In this document: positions 54,105-61,982 of the stretch, one piece after another
Layout of the letters: each line of letters starts with the position of its first letter
Numbering within the stretch: position 1 is the stretch's first letter
Source: Cryomorphaceae bacterium BACL7 MAG-120322-bin74
GTDB taxonomy: Bacteria > Bacteroidota > Bacteroidia > Flavobacteriales > Schleiferiaceae
Assembly: GCA_001438205.1 (NCBI GenBank)
Contig: LICG01000001.1
Coordinates: forward strand, 1 to 64,000
Length of the DNA stretch: 64,000 bases
Direction: 5' to 3'
Program-made: the position numbers and the translations under genes
Notes under the pieces: generated by a model
Told to the model about the DNA's origin: nothing
Seen by the model: only the letters and a program-made list of their open reading frames with translations
Databases searched by the model: none

Positions 54105-55889
54105 TTATCTGAGCTGTTGGTCGACAAACTGACGGTATTTTCCTTGTGGAAGGGCCATTAAAGTATCGTGAGTCCCCCACTCACATACTTGTCCATGGTT
54201 CAGAAAAGCAATTTTATCGGCGTTCCGAACCGTGCTCAGGCGGTGCGCAATGACCAAACTCGTCCTTCCCACCATCAGGCGCTGTAGGGCCTCTTGCACG
54301 AGGGCCTCACTCTCGGCGTCTAATGAGGACGTGGCCTCGTCGAGCAATAAAATTTGTGGATTGCGCAAAACCGCCCGTGCAATGGCGATGCGTTGTCGCT
54401 GACCCCCGCTGAGTTGAACCCCACGTTCGCCAATTTGCGTATCCAAACCATCGGGAAAGCGCTGAATAAATTCCCACGCATTGGCTTCTTTAGCGGATTG
54501 AATGATATCTTCTTCGCTTGCATCAGGTCGTCCATAGGCGATATTTTCACGGATACTGTGCCCGAATAGAATAACATCTTGAGGTACCCAAGCGGTGCGT
54601 TCGCGCCACGCTTTTTTAGGAAGACGATCCGCTGCAAATCCACCGAACATGAGTTGACCTTCGGTGCAGTCATGAAAGCGAAGAAGCAGTTGCACTACCG
54701 TCGTTTTTCCCGCACCACTAGGTCCCACCAGCGCTACCGTTGTCCCTGGCTCTATGTCTAAAGAAAACCCTTGTAAAACAGGCACGTCTGGGCGTGTAGG
54801 ATAGGAAAAGTTGACCGATTGAAAAGAAATCGCTGGGGCGTTTTCTGCAGGAATAATGGGTGTTTGGGAAAAGTCTTTGCTGTCTTCTTCGACTCCTTCG
54901 TCCAGCATGTCGAGTAGCGCTTCAGTGGCGCCAACGGCTTTTTGAAGACGGGCATAGACATCCGCCATGCCGCCGATAGACCCGCCAATAAAGCCTGAGT
55001 AAATGACAAAACTAAAGAGCTGTCCTGCGGCCAATTCTCCCGTCGAAATCAAGGAGGTGCCCTTCCAAACCACGGCAACCAACGCGCCAAAAAGGCCCAG
55101 AATTAAAAAACTAGCAAACCCCCCTCGTAAGATACCCCCTGTAATGGCCAAGCGGGCTACATGAAGGGTGGAGGCGGTATAGCGATCTCTTTCCCGGTTT
55201 TCATTGGTATAGGCTTTGACCGTCGCAATAGCGGAAAGGCTCTCTTCTACAACGGTATTGCTTTCGGCACTGGCATCCTGAACTTGTTTGGAATACTTTC
55301 GGATTCGGCTACCAAAAATCACCGCAAGGAGCACCACCAGGGGCAAAATCGCCAGCATAAAAAGCGTGAGGGTCCAGCTAGTGTAGGTCAATAATGCGAT
55401 GCCCCCAGCAATCACCACGATTTGCCGAATAAATTCTGCTAGGGTACTGGTAAAGGTTTCTTGTAATACGCCAATATCCGACTGAAGGCGACTCGTGAGT
55501 TCTCCTACTCGCCGGTTGTGAAAGAAGGGAAGGGGTAAGTCAATCAGGTGGCTATACATGGCTTGACGCAGCGCAGCTAGGGCTCTTTGGGCAACGCGTT
55601 CAAAGAACACGATACGGCCGAAGCTAAAAACTGCCTGAGCCAGTAGCAAGCCACCCAACGTGAGGGCAATCGTATTGATCTTCTCAGGATGGTTTTGTGC
55701 TGCATCGACTAAGTCACCCAGAAAGGCAGGAAAAGCCAAGTTGCTGCTCGAGGACAGAAGTAGAAACAACATGCCCAACAAGAATTCACCTTGAAATGGA
55801 CGGATATAGGTATACATCCGGGCAATACGCTTGAGCGCGATCCATGTGATGGGTTTTTTAGGGGTTTTGGCCCCCGATCTCCGCGCCAC
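54105..55889 (-). CDS. ABC exporter, half-transporter of the MsbA type
   Basis: A 594-residue half-transporter with an N-terminal membrane domain of six helices (about 25-320) and a C-terminal ATPase (about 350-594). ATPase motifs are LVGPSGAGKTTVVQLL (Walker A), VQLSGGQRQRIAIARAVLRNPQILLLDEATSSLD (signature and Walker B) and IAHRLSTVRNADKI (H-loop). It acts as a homodimer; the substrate may be a lipid, drug or peptide, and MsbA/BmrA-like Bacteroidota homologues are common. It starts with GTG at 55889 (VARRSGAKTPKKP), one base after the oxygenase stop. Confidence 0.92.
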   Translation of the reverse strand: MARRSGAKTPKKPITWIALKRIARMYTYIRPFQGEFLLGMLFLLLSSSSNLAFPAFLGDLVDAAQNHPEKINTIALTLGGLLLAQAVFSFGRIVFFERVAQRALAALRQAMYSHLIDLPLPFFHNRRVGELTSRLQSDIGVLQETFTSTLAEFIRQIVVIAGGIALLTYTSWTLTLFMLAILPLVVLLAVIFGSRIRKYSKQVQDASAESNTVVEESLSAIATVKAYTNENRERDRYTASTLHVARLAITGGILRGGFASFLILGLFGALVAVVWKGTSLISTGELAAGQLFSFVIYSGFIGGSIGGMADVYARLQKAVGATEALLDMLDEGVEEDSKDFSQTPIIPAENAPAISFQSVNFSYPTRPDVPVLQGFSLDIEPGTTVALVGPSGAGKTTVVQLLLRFHDCTEGQLMFGGFAADRLPKKAWRERTAWVPQDVILFGHSIRENIAYGRPDASEEDIIQSAKEANAWEFIQRFPDGLDTQIGERGVQLSGGQRQRIAIARAVLRNPQILLLDEATSSLDAESEALVQEALQRLMVGRTSLVIAHRLSTVRNADKIAFLNHGQVCEWGTHDTLMALPQGKYRQFVDQQLR

Positions 55890-55890
55890 C

Positions 55891-56709
55891 TCAGGAATTC
55901 TTCTTGGACGATTTGTTCTTGTCTTGAAAGTCTAGCGATTTCATGCCTAATGCTTTGAGCACCCGCTTGGCATTAATTTTCACCCATTCCTTGCTGGCCG
56001 TTGCTGTGCGGCGCGTCCATGATGCATCAGGCCGCGAAACAAACTTGGAATCACTGTAGCGGAATCCTTCTCCTATCTCGGTAAAGAAATAAGCGTAAAA
56101 GCTTTTGCGTGATTCGCCTTCAGGGATTTGAATCTGGGCGTATCCGTGCGGGCTGTTTTCGTCGGTTAAAAAGATCACGGCGCGGTTAAACGAAGGGGCA
56201 ATTTTGTGCAGGCACGCAGACATGGCGGGATCCCAAATTTCTAAGTGGCCACCATAGTCTTCTTTCCAATGCTTATTCAGATAAATCAACAAGTTGATTC
56301 GGCGCCAAAGCCCGGTGGCAGGATCGTAATTCACGTCAATATGGACATCGACATAGCTGCCTGGACCCCCTTGGTGTAGGCCCGATCCTAACGGATTGTC
56401 GGGTGTGACCAAATCTGGGATGTTGGTCAACTCGGACATCCATTGTCCAAAGGCTACAGAGCGAATGGTGGCGCGCACTTCAGAGAAGATGGGGTCCCAA
56501 CGTTCAAAATGATAGTCTTCTACTTTGTTTTCATTCAGGCTTTTGCGCTTGACCTTGAGCGAATCGACCGCAGGAAAATGCGCGTATAACTGGTCTGCGG
56601 CATCTGCATCCAAAAAATCGTCTATGACGACAAATTTGCATGGGCTCGTTGCAGCAAACTGCGCCTTTAAGGCAGGCAGGTTCTCTAAATGGATATTATT
56701 TACGCGCAT
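55891..56709 (-). CDS. 2-oxoglutarate/Fe(II)-dependent oxygenase (prolyl-hydroxylase-like)
   Basis: A 272-residue enzyme of the double-stranded beta-helix family. The iron ligands are visible as H123 and D125 (YVDVHIDVNYD) and H188 (SPHGY), with R201 in SRKSFYAYFF probably binding 2-oxoglutarate. FVVIDDFLDADAADQLYAHFP opens the domain. The basic C-terminal tail ends KSSKKNS. Such enzymes hydroxylate protein or small-molecule side chains, and this group often lies in envelope or glycan loci. The ATG at 56709 overlaps the SDR gene end by 14 bases; a longer frame to 56778 lies within the SDR gene. Confidence 0.85.
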   Translation of the reverse strand: MRVNNIHLENLPALKAQFAATSPCKFVVIDDFLDADAADQLYAHFPAVDSLKVKRKSLNENKVEDYHFERWDPIFSEVRATIRSVAFGQWMSELTNIPDLVTPDNPLGSGLHQGGPGSYVDVHIDVNYDPATGLWRRINLLIYLNKHWKEDYGGHLEIWDPAMSACLHKIAPSFNRAVIFLTDENSPHGYAQIQIPEGESRKSFYAYFFTEIGEGFRYSDSKFVSRPDASWTRRTATASKEWVKINAKRVLKALGMKSLDFQDKNKSSKKNS

Positions 56710-57481
56710 AACGAAGGCGAAGCATTCTATAGAAAAGTCCGGGTAAAAAGTAGTGCAAAGGAAGGGCCAAACCTTCACTTCCTGTCATGACGGCGTGAAA
56801 TCTTCGCGTTTGGGTAAACTGAAAAATTCGCTTGGCCAAAATGGCAGGATCCAATCCATTTTCTTGTGCCTTGCCTGTTTTGTTGAGGCGCGACCCGTCA
56901 GGGAGCATACTGCTTTCCATGATCTGGGTGCGCGCGCTTCCGGGGCTCACCAATTGGATACGTACAGGGCTGTCATGACATTCTTCTTTGAGTGACTCCA
57001 GATAGATGGTCAGCGCTGCTTTGCTTGCGGAGTAGGCAGCTAGTTTGCGCTGGCCAAACTGTCCAGCAATGCTGCCAATGGCTACAATTCGACCAAAGCC
57101 TTGTTTTTCCATTTTGGGCAGAATCGCCTTGATTGTGCGCACCGGAGAATGGTAGTTTAAGTCAAACAGCTGATCTTCTACTTCTGTTTGCGTTTCGGTG
57201 ACCGTTCCCCATTGGCCTACACCAGCATTGAGAATAACCATATCCAGATGGCCCTGGATGTTCCAGGCTTGCAGTGAAAGGGTAGAAATGTTCTCCAAAT
57301 CGCCTAAGTCTGCTGGCAGTAGATGAATATTCTCTGCTCTCCCGGTTTTTTCTGCTACGCTTTGAAGTGCATCGATTCTTCGCGCTGTAGCAATGACATG
57401 CCAGCCTTGACGGGCATATTCGGCGACAAGCGCAGCGCCAATTCCGGAGGAAGCACCCGTAATCCAAACGATGTGTTGCAT
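56696..57481 (-). CDS. Short-chain dehydrogenase/reductase
   Basis: A 261-residue NAD(P)-dependent oxidoreductase of the classical SDR type. The nucleotide loop is TGASSGIG (8-15) and the NAG motif is ILNAGVGQWG (83-92). Catalytic Ser137 lies in IGSIAG, with Tyr150 and Lys154 in YSASK. The last part (LALPLHYFLPGLFYRMLRLRYARK) is hydrophobic and basic, suggesting membrane association as in lipid-metabolising SDRs. Substrate unknown. An exact TATCTTTG box stands four bases before the ATG, predicting a leaderless transcript that continues into the oxygenase and exporter genes. Confidence 0.9.
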   Translation of the reverse strand: MQHIVWITGASSGIGAALVAEYARQGWHVIATARRIDALQSVAEKTGRAENIHLLPADLGDLENISTLSLQAWNIQGHLDMVILNAGVGQWGTVTETQTEVEDQLFDLNYHSPVRTIKAILPKMEKQGFGRIVAIGSIAGQFGQRKLAAYSASKAALTIYLESLKEECHDSPVRIQLVSPGSARTQIMESSMLPDGSRLNKTGKAQENGLDPAILAKRIFQFTQTRRFHAVMTGSEGLALPLHYFLPGLFYRMLRLRYARK

Positions 57482-57485
57482 TTTT

Positions 57486-57493
57486 CAAAGATA
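57486..57493 (-). promoter_or_regulatory. -7 box TATCTTTG of the SDR operon
   Basis: Exact TAnnTTTG four bases before the SDR ATG at 57481; no TTG at 17-23 bases. It is divergent from the rpmH promoter. Confidence 0.55.
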
Positions 57494-57497
57494 TCTA

Positions 57498-57708
<211 letters not shown>

Positions 57709-57731
57709 TGCGTCATTCTTGTTAATAATTT

Positions 57732-57763
57732 AAAAGGTGTTGCCGTGGCAGCACCTTTTTTTT
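57732..57763 (+). terminator. Intrinsic terminator of rpmH
   Basis: A 13-bp stem, AAAAGGTGTTGCC (57732-57744) with GGCAGCACCTTTT (57747-57759), containing one G-T pair, followed by a run of T to 57763. Confidence 0.88.
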
Positions 57764-57802
57764 GTGCCTACTAGTTCTCAAATTTGCTCAAACCTTTAGA
57801 AC

Positions 57803-60652
57803 ATGCCAAGAAACACGGATATCCAGTCAATTCTCATCATCGGTAGTGGCCCCATTGTCATTGGACAAGCCTGTGAATTTGATTATGCGGGATCCCAAGC
57901 TTCACGCTCACTTAGAGAAGAAGGTATAGAGGTTTCACTGATCAATTCAAATCCAGCAACCATCATGACCGACGAGGTGGTGGCGGATCATATCTACCTT
58001 TTGCCGCTTGAGGTTGCCTCCTTAGAGAAAATCCTAAAGGAGCGAAAAATCGATGCTGTCTTACCTACGATGGGAGGCCAAACGGCCTTGAATTTGTGTA
58101 TTGAAGCAGATAAGCAGGGTATTTGGGAAGAGTATGGCGTAAAAATTATTGGGGTAGACATTGCCGCTATCAACATCACAGAAGACCGTGAGGAATTCAA
58201 GCAGTTGATGACGGAAATTGGCGTTCCCATGGCCCCCGCCCGCGTCGCTAAGAGCTATCTCAAAGGCAAAGAGATTGCCCAAGAATTTGGTTTCCCTTTG
58301 TGCGTTAGGGCTTCTTTCACTCTGGGGGGAAGTGGTGCCTCTTTTGTGTGGAACAAGGATGAATTTGAAGAAGCCTTGCAGCGCGGACTCGAAATCAGCC
58401 CGATCCACGAGGTCATAATTGACAAAGCATTGCTCGGGTGGAAGGAGTTTGAATTGGAGCTCTTGCGCGACAAAAATGACAATGTCATCATCATTTGTTC
58501 TATTGAGAACATGGATCCCATGGGAATCCATACGGGAGATTCGATCACGGTTGCACCGGCTATGACCCTGAGTGACACGACCTATCAACGCATGCGGGAT
58601 ATGGCGATCCATATGATGCGCTCCATCGGCAATTTTGCGGGAGGGTGCAACGTCCAATTTGCCGTCAGTCCTGACAATGCAGAGGATATTGTCGCCATAG
58701 AAATCAATCCGCGTGTATCTCGTTCTTCCGCTTTAGCATCCAAGGCAACGGGTTATCCCATTGCCAAAATCGCAGCAAAGTTGGCCATTGGCTACACCCT
58801 GGATGAGCTGAACAATCAGATTACCAAAACGACTACCGCCTACTTTGAGCCCACCCTGGATTATGTTATCGTCAAGATTCCTCGCTGGAATTTTGACAAA
58901 TTTGAAGGGGCTGACCGTCGCTTAGGCTTGCAAATGAAGTCGGTAGGCGAAGTGATGGGCATCGGCCGAAGCTTCCAAGAGGCATTGCATAAAGCGGCAC
59001 AATCGCTTGAAATTAGACGCAATGGCCTAGGGGCAGACGGAAAGGGCATCACGGATCAAAATACCATCTTACACAAGCTAGAATACGCCTCTTGGGACAG
59101 AGTATTTGTCCTTTACGATGCCATGCAAATGGGGATTCCTTTGCGCAGAATTCACGAAATCACACGCATTGATATGTGGTTTCTCAAGCAAATTGAGAAC
59201 CTGGTAGAAACTCAGCGAAAACTAGAAAAACATCATTTAGAGAATTTACCCTATGACCTCTTGTTAGATGCTAAAATGAAGGGATTTGCTGACCGCCAAA
59301 TTGCGCATATGACGCGTTGCTTAGAGTCAGAAATTCATAGCAAGCGTGTAGCGATGGGCATTGAGCGTGTCTGGAAATTGGTCGATACCTGCGCAGCTGA
59401 GTTTCCGGCCCTTACGCCCTATTATTATTCCACCTTTGAACTGCCCATGCAAAACGCCCAAGGCGAGATATATGCGGAATGTGAGGTGGAGGTATCAACG
59501 AGAGAAAAAGTAGTAGTCTTGGGCAGTGGCCCTAACCGCATTGGCCAAGGCATTGAATTTGACTATTCCTGCGTGCATGGTGTATTGGCCGCCAAAGAAT
59601 GTGGCTACGAGACCATCATGATCAACTGTAATCCCGAAACGGTTTCTACCGATTTTGATACAGCCGACAAACTCTATTTTGAGCCCGTCTTTTGGGAGCA
59701 TATCTATGACATTATCCGAAAGGAAAAACCCAAAGGGGTGATTGTCCAGCTCGGGGGTCAAACCGCGTTGAAACTGGCAGAAAAACTAGAGCGTTTTGGC
59801 ATTCCTATTTTGGGTACAAGCTATGAGAGTCTAGACCTTGCAGAAGACCGTGGTCGTTTCTCTACCCGATTGAAGGAGTTCAACATTCCGTACCCACGTT
59901 TTGATGTCATTACCCATGCGGATGAAGCACGTGCCGTGGCAGCTGAGCTGGGGTATCCGATTCTTGTCCGCCCTTCCTATGTTCTAGGTGGTCAGGGCAT
60001 GAAGATCGTCATCAATGATGAGGAGTTAGAAACACACGTCGTGGAGCTCTTTAAGGATTTCCCAGGAAACCGTGTGTTGTTGGATCAATACCTCGAAGGA
60101 GCGATTGAGGCAGAAGCCGACGCCATTTGTGATGGAGAAGATGTCTACATCATAGGCATCATGGAGCATATTGAGCCTTGTGGTGTCCACTCGGGTGATT
60201 CAAGTGCCACTTTGCCTCCTTTTAACATAGGGGAATTGGTGATGCAACAGATTGTCGACCATACGCGCACCATAGCCAAAGGCATAGGAACGGTTGGATT
60301 GATCAATATTCAGTTTGCGATCAAAAATGACACCGTCTACATCATTGAAGCCAATCCGCGTGCATCTCGGACTGTCCCGTTCATTTGTAAGGCGTATAAA
60401 GAATCCTATGTGAACGCAGCGGTGAAAGTGATGTTGGGGGCAAAGAAGGTGAAGGACTTTACATTCAACCCAAAGTTGGAAGGTTGGGCCATCAAAGTGC
60501 CCGTCTTCAGCTTTAACAAGTTCCCTAATGTCAACAAGACGCTAGGGCCGCAGATGAAGTCTACGGGTGAAGCGATCTATTTCATTGAGAACCTGCGCGA
60601 TCCTATATTCAGAAAACTCTACTCTGAACGCAATTTTTATCTGTCTAAATAG
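57803..60652 (+). CDS. carB: Carbamoyl-phosphate synthase large subunit, lacking the allosteric domain
   Basis: A 949-residue enzyme making carbamoyl phosphate for pyrimidines and arginine. Two homologous ATP-grasp synthetase halves are present (IIGSGPIVIGQACEFDYAGSQA near 10 and VLGSGPNRIGQGIEFDYSCVHG near 570; each with ATP-grasp motifs such as VRASFTLGGSG and VRPSYVLGGQGM). The chain stops after KSTGEAIYFIENLRDPIFRKLYSERNFYLSK. The C-terminal MGS-like domain of about 120-140 residues, which binds UMP and ornithine in E. coli, is absent. I believe this short form is normal for flavobacteria. No carA is nearby. Confidence 0.96.
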   Translation: MPRNTDIQSILIIGSGPIVIGQACEFDYAGSQASRSLREEGIEVSLINSNPATIMTDEVVADHIYLLPLEVASLEKILKERKIDAVLPTMGGQTALNLCIEADKQGIWEEYGVKIIGVDIAAINITEDREEFKQLMTEIGVPMAPARVAKSYLKGKEIAQEFGFPLCVRASFTLGGSGASFVWNKDEFEEALQRGLEISPIHEVIIDKALLGWKEFELELLRDKNDNVIIICSIENMDPMGIHTGDSITVAPAMTLSDTTYQRMRDMAIHMMRSIGNFAGGCNVQFAVSPDNAEDIVAIEINPRVSRSSALASKATGYPIAKIAAKLAIGYTLDELNNQITKTTTAYFEPTLDYVIVKIPRWNFDKFEGADRRLGLQMKSVGEVMGIGRSFQEALHKAAQSLEIRRNGLGADGKGITDQNTILHKLEYASWDRVFVLYDAMQMGIPLRRIHEITRIDMWFLKQIENLVETQRKLEKHHLENLPYDLLLDAKMKGFADRQIAHMTRCLESEIHSKRVAMGIERVWKLVDTCAAEFPALTPYYYSTFELPMQNAQGEIYAECEVEVSTREKVVVLGSGPNRIGQGIEFDYSCVHGVLAAKECGYETIMINCNPETVSTDFDTADKLYFEPVFWEHIYDIIRKEKPKGVIVQLGGQTALKLAEKLERFGIPILGTSYESLDLAEDRGRFSTRLKEFNIPYPRFDVITHADEARAVAAELGYPILVRPSYVLGGQGMKIVINDEELETHVVELFKDFPGNRVLLDQYLEGAIEAEADAICDGEDVYIIGIMEHIEPCGVHSGDSSATLPPFNIGELVMQQIVDHTRTIAKGIGTVGLINIQFAIKNDTVYIIEANPRASRTVPFICKAYKESYVNAAVKVMLGAKKVKDFTFNPKLEGWAIKVPVFSFNKFPNVNKTLGPQMKSTGEAIYFIENLRDPIFRKLYSERNFYLSK

Positions 60653-60677
60653 GCGGATATTTCAGGAAATGAAAAGC

Positions 60678-60704
60678 AAAAACGGCCCTTTTGGGGCCGT
60701 TTTT
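60678..60704. terminator. Bidirectional terminator between carB and the glycosyltransferase gene
   Basis: AAAAACGGCCC (60678-60688) pairs with GGGCCGTTTTT (60694-60704) over a 5-base loop. T-runs lie on both strands, and the right arm touches the stop codon of the leftward gene. Confidence 0.85.
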
Positions 60705-61974
60705 ATTTAGATCCATCCATCATGGCCTCTGCCAATCCTTGTCTTGTGTAGGCATGCCGTGCTGACGCCGAGGCGCCCTTCGGACATGCGGTCATCCATG
60801 TAGCAAGGACTTTTTCCGCGTGCGCTTCCTCTTCAAAAAGCTGCCCTGCCTGTACCGAGGCAAGAATGGCTTGGGCATCTCCGTCTATGGGTCCAAATCC
60901 CCATATCGGTCTGCCGCTGCCGATGTATTCAAATAGTTTTCCGGTTAAGATGCCCTTGTTGTTGGGTAAGTCAGGGATTAAAAGCAACAATGCATCTGCG
61001 GCCTGCATATAGGTCACGGATTCAGCATGGGGCCTATAGCCATAGAATTCGACTTTAAACGCGGGAAATGCCTCTTGAAGGGCCTTCATGCGGTCTTGGA
61101 ACTCCCATGCTGGCCGACCGACGAGCTGTAAGCAGAGGGAATGCCCTTTGGTGAGTAGCGACCGAAGGACGTTCTCGACTTTTTGAACAGGGTAATCTAA
61201 GGTTAGTGTACCCGTATACGCCAGCGTAAATACGTCATTTTTTGGCTCTACCTCTTGGATAAAATCATCCGGATCATACCCATTGGGCATCACGTGACTT
61301 TTCTGTGCAACTTCCGGTACTTTTTCGGTAAAAAGGCGCACTAAATCCGGGGCTACGGTTAGGATGCGGTCTGCTTCGCTCAGAACACTCCTTTCATAGG
61401 CGGCATCGATGGAACGTGCCCATGGGGTAGGGTAGAATTGTGCGTAATAATAGATATCCGTCCAAGGGTCGCGAAAATCCGCCCACCAATTCAGCCCGAG
61501 TGCCCGCTTCAAGGAGCGCCCAATCAGGTGGGTCGAATGCGGTGGTCCCGTCGTGATCACGACATCAAATGGGTGTTTTTTGTGCAGCCTTCGGGCAAGC
61601 GTCAAGGCATAGCCATTCCAGCCACGCCGTGGGTCGGGCAAGAAAAAGTTTCCTCTGATAAAACGTGATAGACGCTGCAAGGGTCCGGGTCGGCCGGCCT
61701 GATTGGCAAATCCACTAAAGGGCACTTCTTTTCTCCGGGTCAACTTCTGGTATGCACCAAACCAGTCACGTGCAGATGTTTGATGGACGGTGAGCCCTAT
61801 CGTCTCTTCAATCAGTGAAGGGTCAAGTAAAGGATAGGTCGCTTGTGTTGGGTCCACGGTAAGGACCTCGACATCGTGGCCCTGCGCCTTTAACGCTTTG
61901 GCAGTCTTCAGCCAACGTTGCACTCCAGGACCTCCTGCCGGTGGCCAGTAGTACGTGACAACGAGGAGACGCAT
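60703..61974 (-). CDS. Glycosyltransferase family 4-like protein
   Basis: A 423-residue GT-B enzyme. It opens with VVTYYWPPAGGPGVQRWLKTAKALKAQGHDVEVLTV, the donor-loop pattern of WbuB-like GT4 enzymes. WADFRDPWTDIYYY, VMPNGYDPDDF and YTGTLTLDYPVQKVENVL follow in the middle, and LTGKLFEYIGSGRPIWGFG is the donor-binding region. It probably adds a sugar to a surface glycan; the exact sugars are unknown. It follows the YfhO-like gene by eight bases and is likely co-transcribed. The ATG is at 61972-61974. Confidence 0.88.
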   Translation of the reverse strand: MRLLVVTYYWPPAGGPGVQRWLKTAKALKAQGHDVEVLTVDPTQATYPLLDPSLIEETIGLTVHQTSARDWFGAYQKLTRRKEVPFSGFANQAGRPGPLQRLSRFIRGNFFLPDPRRGWNGYALTLARRLHKKHPFDVVITTGPPHSTHLIGRSLKRALGLNWWADFRDPWTDIYYYAQFYPTPWARSIDAAYERSVLSEADRILTVAPDLVRLFTEKVPEVAQKSHVMPNGYDPDDFIQEVEPKNDVFTLAYTGTLTLDYPVQKVENVLRSLLTKGHSLCLQLVGRPAWEFQDRMKALQEAFPAFKVEFYGYRPHAESVTYMQAADALLLLIPDLPNNKGILTGKLFEYIGSGRPIWGFGPIDGDAQAILASVQAGQLFEEEAHAEKVLATWMTACPKGASASARHAYTRQGLAEAMMDGSK

Positions 61975-61982
61975 AAACGGGC

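Noticed and set aside
58061-58657. 198-residue minus-strand frame antisense to carB
   Set aside because: Shadow of carB codon structure; no motif, promoter or terminator.
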